NCBI GenBank assembly: GCA_004794785.1
Contig: SJOL01008662.1
Location: forward strand, 416,849 to 480,848
Direction of reading: 5' to 3'
Length of the DNA: 64,000 bases
Source: Opisthorchis felineus
Taxonomy: Eukaryota; Platyhelminthes; Trematoda; Opisthorchiida; Opisthorchiidae
This document shows, in pieces, positions 23,300-35,110 of the stretch. Each line of letters begins with the position of its first letter. Positions within the stretch are counted from its first letter, which is position 1. A model generated the notes under the pieces. The model was not told the origin of the DNA. It worked only from the letters and a program-made list of their open reading frames with translations, and ran no database searches. The position numbers were made by a program, and so were the translations under genes.

Positions 23300-23440
23300 A
23301 TAGCTCGCTGACACTGCGCAAAGATTCAGTCGAGCCCTTCCTTCCGGCCTGGAATCATCACTACCGTGGTGATGTGAACCGGTAACCTTCCGGCTGGCAG
23401 TTGAACGCTAAACCACTCGTTCCCAGGTGGGCACTCTGAA
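23300..23440 (-). mobile_element. tRNA-derived SINE-like copy 1
   Basis: On the minus strand an A-box-like TGGTTTAGCGTTCAACTGCC is followed at tRNA spacing by a B-box-like GGTTACCGGTTCACATCACC. A body containing GTGATGATTCCAGGCCGGAA follows. Head and body resemble the copies at 27680 (+) and 30375 (-), though this copy is the most diverged. Such elements are transcribed by RNA polymerase III and moved by LINE machinery. Confidence 0.5.
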
Positions 23441-23660
23441 GTGCGATTAACTCGCAGTTGGACTGGACAGGGCGCAACTTATTCTTGAGCCGCGGAATTC
23501 ACATCATGTGTTTACGTACTGAATGTGTTCTCACCTGACAAATTATCATATGAAAGATTAGGCCGTCTGCTGAGCTATTTCTCCTTCTGAGCTACTTACA
23601 GTAGACTGACCATATGGACATACTAGGGGTTTTAGCTTCCACGTGAATTTAATCTAGGTG

Positions 23661-23681
23661 GAAAAGCTGAGAAACACTGTG
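23661..23681 (+). CDS. candidate 21-nt micro-exon
   Basis: Acceptor ATTTAATCTAG and donor CACT|GTGAGT bracket 21 nt reading VEKLRNT in phase 0, symmetric so it can be skipped without frameshift. No partner exon recognised. Confidence 0.15.
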
Positions 23682-23950
23682 AGTTGAGGCCAAATTGCTG
23701 GACTCTTTTATCTGAATAATCGATCTTCCTTTTAATGGCTTCATACATCCTTAATTCATGGGTTTTTTTACACTTGCTTTCTTTTCACTGAAACAAAATA
23801 CAACGTTAAGCTTCACGGGAAACATTTGTGGACGGAGTAGCAAAAGTGTGTATCAAGTTTCGTGTCCTTAGATGTAGGCACGTACTGCTGGCTTTGATTA
23901 GGTTGTCAACCGTTCCGGCAACAAACGGCATATTGCTTTCATGTGCCTAC

Positions 23951-24139
23951 CGGACAGATTGTCCCCTGTTTAACCAGTGCTCCTTCTCCATCAGAACAAT
24001 GGGCGGATGGTACACTGTGCGTGTGCGTAAAAATACGTACGGCTTTGCGGAGAAATTGGTCAACACTGACCAGGCGGCAAACGCTTCCAACAACTCATGT
24101 ATACAGATGCGCAGTGCGTTCGGCACAGGATTTGCAAAG
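23951..24139 (-). CDS. candidate internal exon, 63 codons, unknown product
   Basis: Bounded by an acceptor CTGATCTATTTAACCGGTAG and a donor CCG|GTAGGC, phase 2 at both ends. It reads FANPVPNALRICIHELLEAF, AAWSVLTNFSAKPYVFLRTR, then TVYHPPIVLMEKEHWLNRGQ SV. Codon usage is even and G+C higher than the surroundings. Past the donor the same frame meets TAG and then stays open for about 46 more codons. A decayed gene or element is therefore an alternative. Two opposite-strand frames are also open here. Confidence 0.3.
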
Positions 24140-25490
24140 CTACCGGTTAAATAGATCAGAACAGACACAATGTGATCAGATTTCTTTAGTTTGTGATTAC
24201 GTACATTTGAGTTAGAATAACCGTTAAAAGACTCATTTACAGCTCTGTGGAAATAACGATTGATGCATGAGCACGTTGGTATCATCTTGCGGTATACAAA
24301 ATGTAACCAAAACATATTGAAAAGTTTCGTCAATCAGGAAGAATCCGAGGGGACGCCCACTATTTCACGCTCAAATAATAAAGTAGATTCGCAGCTTTAG
24401 GTGAACGGGAAATTTTGAAGATTTGGAATCGCTAAACACATCAAGATTGCTGGTAGACGACGCTTGCCTCCATGGCATCTTGGATGGCATAAAAAGAGGT
24501 TGATGGTGGATACGGTGGCCTTCAAATGGTTACTTCACTCCGCACCCAGTCACGAAAAAAAAACAGAGGCAAGCCGGGCAAGACACAGTCTTCAGTGAAG
24601 CAAGACTGAGGCAAAAACGGAACTCCGAGAAAAATACAGGAATTTTGACACACCTCAATGCGGTCTCGTACACACCATAATCATACAGTTAATTATAATG
24701 TGAAGCACAAGCGAATGGAGAACACCAGCATATACTCACCAAATGTCTTCGATCAGAAAAACTCAGTTATTTTGAGTGTCGTGCGACGTTATTACTCATG
24801 AAAGCGCATGAGTAGAGAAATTCGTGTCAGGGACTTGAAACCATTTACAAGGCACTTAAGGTTGGTTTCAGCCTAGGTTTGTCAAATGCAATTTGACAGT
24901 GTCATCCAATAGGCTACCTGTGACCGGATTATTGGGGTAGCGGGAGGGGACGTAAATATGGCCAGTTACATCATGAGAGGATTGCTTCGGGCACCGGCAT
25001 AGTGTGAGTTACAAGCATTACCGCCAGTTTTGGCATACATCAACGTGGCCATATTATGCTCCTGTTAATTTCACATCCAATCGGTGGTCGAAATTTTTCC
25101 TTGGTTGTCAAGTCACGTATCGCGAATAGGTTCTGTCCATTCCAAACTAATGAACGGATAGAGTAAGCAAATTCTGCGTTAGCAAACACAGTGGGTATTG
25201 ATTTGCGTAGGATACTCAAGACGCTTAGTAAACTTGACAACGGGGAGTCCTATTCTGTTCTTCTTCAGAAAAACCACAGCGATGTTCATTAGAATAGGGT
25301 TTCATCGGCGTGGACAGGTGCCAACTTGACACGGGAGGCCCTGCTTATAGAGCGATAACTTGTTATTTTGTAAGGTAAACTCATAGGCAGAACGCCAGTA
25401 GCAAGGACACACATTTACGGATGTTCAGCTAGTAACGACTCACTTCTTCCTGAACTCTATATAATACGTGGGTGTTTATAATTTTTGCAG

Positions 25491-25576
25491 TAAGCGCATC
25501 CGGCTTGTCAGTGCAGCATAAAATCTATGTATATTGGAGCATCATTGCCAACGAAACTATCTTGATTCTTCCTTAA
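25491..25576 (+). CDS. candidate terminal exon (27 residues)
   Basis: Acceptor GTTTATAATTTTTGCAG. Phase 1 reading SASGLSVQHKIYVYWSIIAN then ETILILP, TAA, an alternating pattern suggestive of beta strands. No upstream partner or domain recognised. Confidence 0.25.
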
Positions 25577-27600
25577 CAAAATCATTTTTTCTGCGTCACT
25601 GATTTTAAATGATTAAAATCGAGCTCAGTCCGACCATCTGAAAAACGTGGCCCCAGAAACAGGATGAAACAGTTTTCCTTTATTGCATTCCCTTACCTTC
25701 TCATGCGCTTTGCCCAATAGCTTTTTTAAGTTGTTTCTGATCTACAGTGACACTAGGAGACGATTTTTGGGTGCCAATCTGAATGCAGCGTTGGAACTGG
25801 TGACCGCTTCGATGGAATGACATTCATTCCGGGAATCCTTCTCCTGGGTCGTTTGGAGTATTGCCTATATTATGTTGCATATGTTGGCTTAAATATATAA
25901 GAGAAAGAGAACTCCTGAGCATTATGTTCAGCAATGACTTGAGGGTCAACATGAAAGTTAATTTCCGGTCTGTCAGGCACAACAAGGGAGAAACATTGCA
26001 GCGGAATGTGTGACAAGCTGTTAGCAAGCTTACACACCATCTCTATAAGTAGAAATGCTATTCCCGAGTTTCTCTGGACTGTCACACACTTAAAAAACCA
26101 GCGACAAACAACAGGATAGATGCTCACTGAATCCTCGAAATGGGTATTACGGAAGTTTCATGCGCCGTCTGATATAAAGGAGGAAGTATTCTATAATCTC
26201 TACATACTCAGCCAAGCATAGCTGCCAGTGTTCAAGGAAAAAATGACCTTCCACATTATGCTGACGTTTTGGGATTGATTTCCCGTGGCATGTTTCAAGA
26301 TGGCAAAATCATCTATCATAGAATACCAGCGACTTCAACGCGGTCATTGGCAGTCCGTATCGAAACCAGTAGAATCTTTAATCAGCAGATATTTTTCTAC
26401 TGAAGCATTATCTTTCGGTTATATCTTGAGTTTTGAAATGATAGCTATAAAGACAAGTAGGGCCCAGAATAGCAGCCATCTGGGAAGCGTCTATGGTGTT
26501 CAAATACTGGTCATTGGGACGGGTGAAAACTTTTATCCACCAGGCCATCCACCTTAGACAAAATAAAAATTTCTTCAGAAGGCGTCACAACGTAAACATG
26601 TGACATAAACACTACCAAGTATTTCGCCCATCAGGTGATAGAATGTGCTCATATATTGGGCCATTTAAAGGACCCTTCTGAAAAGAACTAAAAATATGTG
26701 GATTGCCAGAATCGGGTCAAGGCATATGGACTGTTTTGCCCTGCTACGTCTGACTGAGTAGGGGACAGTCATACGAAAATGATTTCTCATTTCAGAAATG
26801 AGATGACCATGTTTCATACAGTAATGCTTCGAGCTGTGAGTGATGAGGCTTTGTTTATTCTGAACAACAGATAGAAAAATAGGAGATTTATTTTTTGTCA
26901 TAGAGCGGGAAAACCTGCAGCTCTGTTTGTACCATTGGACACCATCCAGCATGTGAATCATACAGCTTTCCCCAGTAGCCAGATACATGTATGCACACAG
27001 ATACATACATTCATATGAAAACCAACCGCATCCGTTCAGCATTGTTAAATACTTCGTCATCCGTGAAGTTTGACAAGACCATGCGGAGAGGAAATGCCGT
27101 CCTGTTCACTCGAAACATGCATGTGTTTTCGAGTGCTTTGATTTATCTGCTAATAACGCAAATTGAGCTTCTCGTTCAGGAAGCAATCTTGCGTACAAAC
27201 TAACAACAGATCTGTTTGCTCATGCACAAATATACAAGCATTGAAGATAACTTTAAATTCTATACAAGTGAGAGCCTTATTTTGTACTCCAATTGTTTTC
27301 GCCATACTTTTTTTTGGTTTCAAATTAGATAAGCCATCAAGCGTATACTTCACGTAATGTGATAGGTGAAAACATCGGGGACAATACTCAATCACATACC
27401 AGTGGAACCTACACAAACGCAGCAGTGAATAATTTAAACAAAACAATTGCAAGGTCTTCCCACACTATGATTAATCCATAAGTGGTTCAGAAGATGAATA
27501 ATTTCTAAAGGTGAGCGAAACTTCTTTGTGAGGAGTCGTCACTCGAGAAGCCAGCCAATACGTGACAATGTGATGTGTTTTCTGTACTTGAAGGATGGAC
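25577..27600. other. no gene recognised
   Basis: Overlapping ORFs at 26285-26557 (+), 26665-27060 (-), 26991-27357 (+) and 27150-27452 (-) have no splice or domain support. A 9-bp inverted repeat TCTCATTTC-A-GAAATGAGA occurs at 26785-26803. Confidence 0.45.
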
Positions 27601-27603
27601 GGT

Positions 27604-27639
27604 GCTATATCCTGCGCTATATCCTGTGCTATATCCTCC
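27604..27639. repeat. 12-bp tandem repeat, three units
   Basis: GCTATATCCTGC, GCTATATCCTGT, GCTATATCCTCC in direct tandem, just upstream of SINE-like copy 2. Confidence 0.9.
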
Positions 27640-27679
27640 TTAAGCGAGAGCTAATCACAATACCGTTCAGCCGTTGGAG

Positions 27680-27830
27680 GTCGAACGGCAAGGTGTTCAA
27701 CCACTTGTCGCAGGTTCGAAACTATCTGAGGTTCCTTAAATGCGCACTGCTGATGGTTTCTGCTAAGCATAAAACGGCTGTGCAGTGCCTCTTGGCTCCT
27801 CAGCATAGGCTGGCCTCAGTGAGAGGACAA
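27680..27830 (+). mobile_element. tRNA-derived SINE-like copy 2
   Basis: A-box-like AACGGCAAGGTGTTCAACCA and B-box-like GCAGGTTCGAAACTATC at tRNA spacing. The body runs TGCGCACTGCTGATGGTTTC ... ACGGCTGTGCAGTGCCTCTT ... CAGCATAGGCTGGCC. It aligns through most of its length with the copy at 30375-30560 (opposite strand), including the shared GCGCACTGCTGAT, CAGTGCCT and CAGCATAG blocks. No long terminal repeat or ORF is expected for this class. Confidence 0.65.
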
Positions 27831-27999
27831 ATCACAACTGAAAATTACAAAATCCTACATTACGAATCCTACACTATGTCGAAATAAGGATAATCGTCAT
27901 TGAGGTAAACTCAAAATCTAAATTGAACGAACGTAAAACACTACGTTATCATACCAGTGGTCCTTCATTCTAACTGAAATAAGCTAACTACAAGGAAGG

Positions 28000-30261
28000 T
28001 TGTTCTCCCATTACCCGAGATTAACTAGTGTAGTCCCTCATGCAAAATCATCTGTCTGAGCAGGTTTACTGGGATAGGGTTTTGAGTAAACCTACCGCAC
28101 CGCAAGCTAAAATCATTAGACAGTTGCTGCCATTCGGAAATGCCATTTGTGGGGGATATTTACTGAGACCGAAACAAAATGTCAGATGAAACCTTTAGCA
28201 AGTGATGACCCAGGATGCGGCAATGCATCCAAAGCCATAGCCAGTGAAGAACATTCAGCAATAATTCGACCTTAAAGTCAGAGTTTGTCGGGGCCGTTCG
28301 TGTGGCTCCAAATTTTATCGCACCTGCTTTTCGATTCGTCAGTTAGAAAAATATCATGTTGCGGAGACGAAAAATTCAAATTGTCACAGTTGATTATGTG
28401 TGCCAGAAAACAGACTGACGTTATATAGACTCGTTAAATCTGTCACTCAAAACGTTGCAACAGCTTGAATGTAGCCTTTAGTACCAAAGATCTCTTCCAA
28501 CTGCCTCACGGTCCCCCACATCATGACCCAGTAAGCTTTCCGGTTGTGTCAGTGGACCGACTTACCTATGAGGGCCTTCCGATAAGGTAATGTCACCGGT
28601 GTTTGAAGTTTGCCTGGCAAGTTTTGATGCATTGAAAGTAACTTCTATCAACCTGATCACATCCCTCAGCCGTGATCACGTTTCCCTGTAGAGAAGTGAT
28701 AAATTAACTACCTGCAGAATGCAATGGTGGAATCATGGTCAAACACATGTTCCGTACTACAGACGTCTAGAGTTCTGTTCTGGAAAAAATAGACTACATG
28801 GCACACTCAAAAACGCAAGCACAACATCAAGAACACTAGGACAAGTGCCTCACAAGTAGCACATAGCCTACACTAATAAACTTTTACTTCCAATATTAGA
28901 GAGAGTCACTTCTTCTGATTGCTTTATCTAGGAACTTACCAGGTTACAGCTATAGGTGCCAAGGTAAGACTGTGTGGAATAAGGACAAGAAAGCCTAAAA
29001 CGCTATCTTTCTTGTACCGTTCAGGTGGGGCAGTTAGCAATGTATGAATATGTCACAGTAACTCAGTTTCAGAAAAGCGCTTGGCTGGTCTGGCTTACCT
29101 ACGGGGTCGTGAGTTAAATATTCAATGAGATTGACCGAACCTTTCTGCCTGATAAGTGGCGTGAACGGCTGACTAAAGGAACCCGTTAGAGAAAACTGTT
29201 AGGAATTTCTGACTCTAAAATTACCATATTTTTCTCACCTTAAAAGCAGAATCACTTAATCAAACTCATATCCTCTGATGTAGTGGCCCTCGTCATGCTA
29301 TTATTCATTTGTTTTGGTCAGCGAGTTTTTCCCAGCAATGCGCATATACTACGGATGTGCTGCGTTAACTGTTTGTTCCAGAGTATGCGTAATGAAGTGT
29401 GAAAATGACAGTGTTTCCCGATACATTTGTAACGTTCTATGGATTAAGGATTAAGGAATCCCAGGGTTTCCAAGGTATAACGCGTTTGTTTGCTTGTCAG
29501 CGCACATTTATAGCATAAACTTATTTACAGAGGGTCTCAGCTCTGTCTTCGTTCATTCTAGTGAACTGCTGTGACTGTGGGATTCATTCCTGCTTCATAA
29601 CTACAACTGTATATTTCTGCCACACACTGTTTGGCGGGGCAGCAGTAAAAGCTTTCAGTCAATGGCACCCAAGTTAAGAGTGTTATCAATGACGTCCTAT
29701 GCTCGTTTCAGCAGACGATGTTTTTAATTTAGCCGACACACTGTTTCGATTTCAGTTAGTAGCACAATCGCACTGAATAAGGACTGACCGGACAGTAACA
29801 TGCCATCTAGGAAAGCGATAATCCTTTAGTTATCTTCTTGTAAGCCATACAGCTTTGTCCTAAACCTAGACGGTTTAAAAAGACGGTCACAAGTTGGTAA
29901 CAGTCGATGCTGTGCAGCCACGCAGAATTTCGTCACGGTCGAACAATAAAAAGTGCCATCTAGCATTAAGAATAATTCATGCAGTGAAGCCAACCTTCGG
30001 AAATGAATGTTTGTTCATTTGTGACTAGTTGGAAGAGCAAGAAAAAGCAGATTCGTGCAATTAATCGTACTTTAGTTGCACAATGAAAGCTTCCATGCCT
30101 TTATCATCCATCTGCTAATTCATCACAGTTGGACAGCTTTCGTGCTGAGTGACCATTACATCAAGACGATGTTAGTTTATCTCCGTTCGTTACACCCGAA
30201 CAATCATCATTAGTTAATTTAAGCAGGTGTTCCCCATCTAATTCCCACTGTACATTTTCAG
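28000..30261. other. no gene recognised
   Basis: No ORF above 60 codons and no convincing exon. A 14-nt interval bounded by TTACAG and GTAAGA near 28952 is the only splice-like pair and is probably chance. Confidence 0.5.
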
Positions 30262-30428
30262 TACGTCGTGAGCTGGTGCTTACGGCTCAACTTGTGCTGA
30301 ATCAAACACAACATTCCAAAAGTTGCGAAAGCTCAGAATTAGCAAATGCCCAAAGTCTAAAATTTCTAATGGAGATTCTGTCCTGCAAGCGAAACCGTTC
30401 TATGCTGGAAGGCCGGAAGGCACTGTAA
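30262..30428 (+). CDS. candidate terminal exon running into a SINE
   Basis: Strong acceptor (CCCACTGTACATTTTCAG). Phase 1 reading of 54 codons: RRELVLTAQLVLNQTQHSKS, CESSELANAQSLKFLMEILS, then CKRNRSMLEGRKAL and TAA. The first 37 or so residues look like a helical protein segment. The last part (about 30375-30428) is antisense to the SINE-like copy 3. If the exon is real, its C-terminus and stop codon come from the transposon. No family recognised. Confidence 0.35.
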
Positions 30429-30560
30429 AACCGTTCTGTTCTTGTCTGGAATGATCAGCAGTGCGCCTGTCACAATACTCCTGTAGTTTCCGAACTCACT
30501 GCCTCCTGGCTGGTCGTTTGAAGACTTAACCGTCCGGTCACAGGCGGCTGATCTTCAATG
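30375..30560 (-). mobile_element. tRNA-derived SINE-like copy 3
   Basis: Minus-strand A-box-like GGACGGTTAAGTCTTCAAAC and B-box-like GTGAGTTCGGAAACTACAGG. The body reads GGCGCACTGCTGATCATTCC, ACGGTTTTACAGTGCCTTCC and CCAGCATAGAACGG. It matches the copy at 27680-27830 block by block. Neither copy shows an obvious A-rich tail. Confidence 0.65.
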
Positions 30561-31269
30561 TGATTGGTTCCCACTTAGACGGAATACAGCACCTCCTCCT
30601 TCTCCACAGGATCCACATCACGTGGTCACACTTGCCGACTGGTTTAAGGGACGAGTTATTACTTTAGCAACTTTTAAAACTTCCCCATTCCCCTCCCACT
30701 ACAAAAATAACAGAATAATGTTGCTAATTCCATTTAACCAGACATAACTAAAAATTGGAATGCCTAAAGCTTTTAAAATCCTTCTGACGATACGCCATGG
30801 GTTTTCCTTGGTGAATATGCAGGATGTGCGAAGTGCAAATGTGGCCGGAGCACGCATTTGCTGTCAGATACAAACAAAATGTAAGCAGTTACTGTCTCAA
30901 ATGGTGAGATCGAAATAACTTGAAATGTGCCGTATGGTGTCAGTGTACATGCCCTGATCACGAAACTACTGTCAGCAATCCGTGGTCAGTGGACAAGCAG
31001 AAGACGATTACATATGTCAACACCAGATGAACTGGACAACGACCAATTTGCCAAAACTCTGGCTAGTCAGAATTCGAGATTTCTGTTGTTCCGGAAAAAC
31101 TGGATCCACTCCTACTTGAAACTATTCTCTATTGTGCAACTCCATCTGATCAACACGATCTAACTATGCCTTTGTAAGTTGCTTATGGAGAGAAACAATT
31201 CAGTGAATCTGAGAGGTGCTGCAAGCGTAGATGCTTATTATCGCCAAAGATTCCTCACAATCCTTGCAG

Positions 31270-31368
31270 GCTTATCGCGTCACACTATGGTACGTCCGGT
31301 TTGATGCACCTTATTCACTAATTCGTAACCATTTTTGTCCAATATTTGTACATGTGGCACCCGAGTGA
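31270..31368 (+). CDS. candidate terminal exon (32 residues)
   Basis: Acceptor ATTCCTCACAATCCTTGCAG, phase 0: AYRVTLWYVRFDAPYSLIRN then HFCPIFVHVAPE, TGA. A donor ATTC|GTAACC inside would give a shorter internal exon. Preceding sequence has a consensus donor (TTT|GTAAGT at about 31172) that could belong to an upstream exon, but phases are not settled. Confidence 0.28.
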   Translation, partial: AYRVTLWYVRFDAPYSLIRNHFCPIFVHVAPE

Positions 31369-32043
31369 CGTGATTTTTCACAACAATCTGGTTAGCTTTT
31401 CTTACGGCAACGTTGGAGTTACGGCAAATAAGATTACAAAATTAAACGCAGAACATTTCAGTTTTGTAGTTTTGACTTGGAATCCGTTAGTGACATGAAA
31501 AGGTGTTATGACTTCGAATCGTAGTAAGAGCCAAGCGAATCCCATTATCTTCACTCGATGAGTCCAAGTCGAGAAGAAACCCGTACCAAATTGCTAATTC
31601 AGGACAGGCCGGTTGTAGCTAATAGCAAATTGATACTTTGGGAGTGTATCCCACTATTTATTTTGCACTTTGAACTTCGCATTTTATGCAGCATTCTGGC
31701 CCTGAGATCCCTTCTTTTATTTAAAGAGTGTTGGAGCTATCAATGGTTTTCCTTAATAAGTTAAACTTACGTGATTACGAGTTGTACTGATAATTCATGT
31801 CAAAATACACATCCTTTACAAATGCCTGTTATCCAAGAAGTCGAAAAACGTCACGAACTTCGTTTTCAGAGTAGACTTTACCTATCAGTCGCGCTTCAGA
31901 AGGTTTTCAGTAAAAGATAATGATGTCGAATGTTTGCAAAATCTGACTTTGGTGTTACTATGATATGACAGATTTCTGTGCGATCAATCGAAACAAAAGA
32001 GTATCGGCAGTTTCTTCATCTTGATCCATTTACTCGCTCTCAG

Positions 32044-32326
32044 AGAAACAGAATTTCAAAGGTACATTGGCGCTCTCTATTTTACATACTTTTCTATTGC
32101 TCTCAACAGACAAACCCCCTTAAGTGAGCTGCATTCATTTCTCTTCGCCTACCTGATAATTATTTTGATGTTTGCACGTAATGCGAAATGCATAATTAAG
32201 CACATTTCTTATGCTTATTATACTAATGAACTTCTAGAGGAGTTCATAGTTTTTCATTCTGATTTACTTTCAGATGCCAGCATTTTGTTCATTCAACTTT
32301 TAGTTGATGGGCAATACACTTCTTAA
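32044..32326 (+). CDS. candidate terminal exon, membrane-protein-like, 93 residues
   Basis: A long pyrimidine-rich acceptor (TTGATCCATTTACTCGCTCTCAG) leads into 93 stop-free codons in phase 2, ending TAA. The start reads ETEFQRYIGALYFTYFSIAL. A hydrophobic stretch LHSFLFAYLIIILMFA is followed by acidic TNELLEEFIVFHSD and the end LLVDGQYTS. That is consistent with one or two membrane helices and a short tail. A donor 18 nt after the acceptor (CAAAG|GTACAT) raises a micro-exon alternative. Family not recognised. Confidence 0.35.
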
Positions 32327-34836
32327 CCAAAACTACGATGTGATCAAAAAGAAAGACACCGAAGTGTTTTCGTTTCGCCAAGAGCACGGGATGCCAGTCT
32401 TCAAATCAAAGAAGCATTTCCTTTTCCATTGACTGCAAATCTTGTTCTCCTTGCGTCTGCGACAGCGTGGGTTTTGATTTCCACGAAGACCTCATGTTGT
32501 TTTCATCATTTGTGAACATTCGATTTGAGCCATTTCTGATTACGATTCCGCTATCTGTATCACTTACCATTTGCTTCTGTTCATTCACGCTAAACTGAAT
32601 GCTTTATGCGTCCGAGAAGAGTTTTCTCGTTTTTGATTTCTCAAAACAGTGCCTCAGCCACGCACACCGATCACTACCTTTTTGGTCCATAACCACACTA
32701 TAAACGGGAACAGGAATTCCTCAGAAATGTGTACATTTCCAGGTGATATTTTGTAACTTGTTAAGTTACAGCTACAAAAATGATCATTTAAGACGACAAA
32801 TAAATTAGCTATTAACCCTATTCAATTCCAGGTTGATGATATACCACGCTTTGTATTATCCTAAAGGCCTGATCCCTATAATTCATCCATGAAAAAGGTG
32901 CGAGTCTGTGACTACATTCTTCTTTTCTCACATAGAAACCGATCAAGTATCAAAATATATAATTATCTAACTAAGTTTTCGCATCATCAGATACGCTTAT
33001 AGAGGAGCTGAGTTTTTCTTCTTGAAGCAAATATTTGTGCAGAATTTCGGGTATAACTGTCAAGATCCTCATACTTGAAAGGATGAAATCTCAACACTAA
33101 GTAAGCACACCCGTATTTAACTATACTGTTCATGTCACATATAATGTGGTCGTTGGGCTTCGCCTTCTAGCCCAACTGATATTTGTGGTCGAGTTGTCGC
33201 GGATTACTAATGTATGGTTGTCCAGCAGACCAATCTGCATAAGAAAAAAGATCCGTGTGCAATACGTCATGTCTCCAAGCCGCACATTCAGCCAAAAATA
33301 CAGTTTTCCATAATCATCGCCCCATGTTTACAGAAATTATGAAACGATCAGCAGTTTTGGAACCCTAAACCTGCTTCACACACCTTTAACCTTTATTTGG
33401 GCGTAACATATCATCGACTGACAGATTTTCCAAAAGTTAACCAATGAGCTCCCTAGAATGAATAAAAAGGATATAACGGGCATCGTGAATTTCATCCACA
33501 GAAATACTTCTACGTAGTGCCTATCTGAAGTGTAGTATGCTGAACCAAAAACAAGTGACGTCGTAGGTGATGGTAAAATATTTGCTAATTCAGTGATGGA
33601 GCAAATGCTATTACTGTGAGTGGAGTGACCAAGAACTCAAAAACCTCCAAAAGTTGATCTAGCGGTCGGGAGGACCTTTCCCCTACCCGAAGGAAAGACC
33701 ATGCTAGCAATTCGCTTATGCGAACTTTGACTGCTTTACCTGTATAACCTGTGATATGGATCAACTAGTGACCACTGACGATCAGAGTCCGTCGTTATTA
33801 TGAGTAACCAAAGAAAATTAGTCTGCGCGGTGCATACTTCGAACGTCTTTCGTTAGTAACCCTGGAATTACAACGTCAACCGTCAGGTCAGTTTATGCAG
33901 CATAAAAAGATATTTAAACTTTCCTAAAGGAATAACTCAGAATGTGTAATCTCAGTTTACTTAGAATTCATAACACAAACTTAAAAATAGCGTTGCTGCC
34001 CTCTACATTTTATAATGAATGTGTCATTCAATGTTTCTTTCAACTGTTTCCCTATCCCATGTGCTTCCCACAAAACTCACTTCCTTACGAGTAGACGCTG
34101 CAATGCTCAATTGAATGTGTGTTGGGAGAAAATAATAGTATAGCAGAATCAGACGCAAGGCTCGGCTTTGATTTACACGACACCTCCGCTGTAGACCTGT
34201 CACTATCTATTATCGTTTACTTTCGAACAGCATGGTCACAAACATAAAATGGGAGCCTTGGATAAGTGGGCTGAGTGGGATGAGTGGAGGACATTGAAAA
34301 ACAAGAACATTTCCTCCGAAGGCGCGCCATCAAAATTTTCCGATGGACTTATTAACCTTCAAGGGTTCCAGGGATATTTGGCATAGAGACACTCAAATGA
34401 AGATCGGAAACTAAAGAAAGGAAATACAAAAACTAATGCTTTTCAAGGTGTGCTATTCACTAGCACAGTTAAGACTTGAAATTCTAGCAGACGGTGTCTA
34501 TTATACTGGTGTGGAAGTAATTGGTAAGAAATCACATTCAACGCCATGAACCACGCACAAAGGTGTCGTACGTATATGAGGAGCTCAAACTGGTGATCAG
34601 ATATAAGTTTCTGACTGTGATCATAGAAAGTTCTTGCCCCACTGCGGCCTTGTAGGATTGACTGAACAGAAAATTCTCATAGACTCGTGAATAAAAAAGG
34701 TCACCTTGGGTGGCACTTGAACCTAGCGAGGGGATATTCGTCAGCACCGTACTTCTGCCTGATCTCATTCCACGCAAGAATTGCATGTTCATCGGAGAGT
34801 GTGCTCATGTTACTCATGCTTGTTGTGGCCTCTCAG
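32327..34836. other. no gene recognised
   Basis: A+T-rich; only short chance ORFs. A minus-strand 17-nt interval near 34094 is bounded by splice-like signals (GCATTGCAG and GTGAGT) but has no other support. Confidence 0.45.
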
Positions 34837-35110
34837 ACTGCACTTAGGTCAAGCTTGATGAAAGACGTCAAAAGAGGTGCTCTGTATTCACAAGAAGGCG
34901 GTGTATTCCAGATAACGATGACGTTCTACTGCAACCCGACTGTGACGATCATGTGGAACATCATGCGCGAGCCAGTAGGACAGCAGGATACGCACTACAC
35001 CCTCAGCTTGTCCAAAGTTTCCAAGATAAAAGATCATCTGCTCACCATGACCACGCTGGGCGCTTCTGAATCTCGTCCTCCGCAAATTCCACTGAAGATG
35101 GACATTACCT
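34837..35110 (+). CDS. Ig-like (I-set type) domain exon lacking both canonical cysteines
   Basis: 274 nt from acceptor TTGTTGTGGCCTCTCAG (phase 0) to donor ACCT|GTAAAC (phase 1), G+C-richer than its surroundings. The reading follows the I-set plan. A-strand region is SSLMKDVK, then QEGGVFQITMTFYCNPTVTI with W twelve residues after the Met that occupies the first Cys position. E/F strands are YTLSLSKVSKIKDHLLTMTT, where the second Met sits ten residues after V, exactly the second Cys position. The G strand is PPQIPLKMDIT. W-to-second-position spacing (31) is normal. Cysteine-poor Ig domains are known in intracellular muscle proteins such as titin/twitchin relatives, but I cannot assign one. 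No neighbouring Ig or FnIII exon was recognised, so this could be a lone or degenerate domain. Confidence 0.4.

Noticed and set aside
26665..27060. 131-codon minus-strand ORF
   Set aside because: Same reasons; overlaps other open frames on both strands.
34680..34760. Minus-strand AGGTTCAAGTGCC as another SINE or tRNA
   Set aside because: B-box resemblance only; no A box or body shared with the SINE copies.
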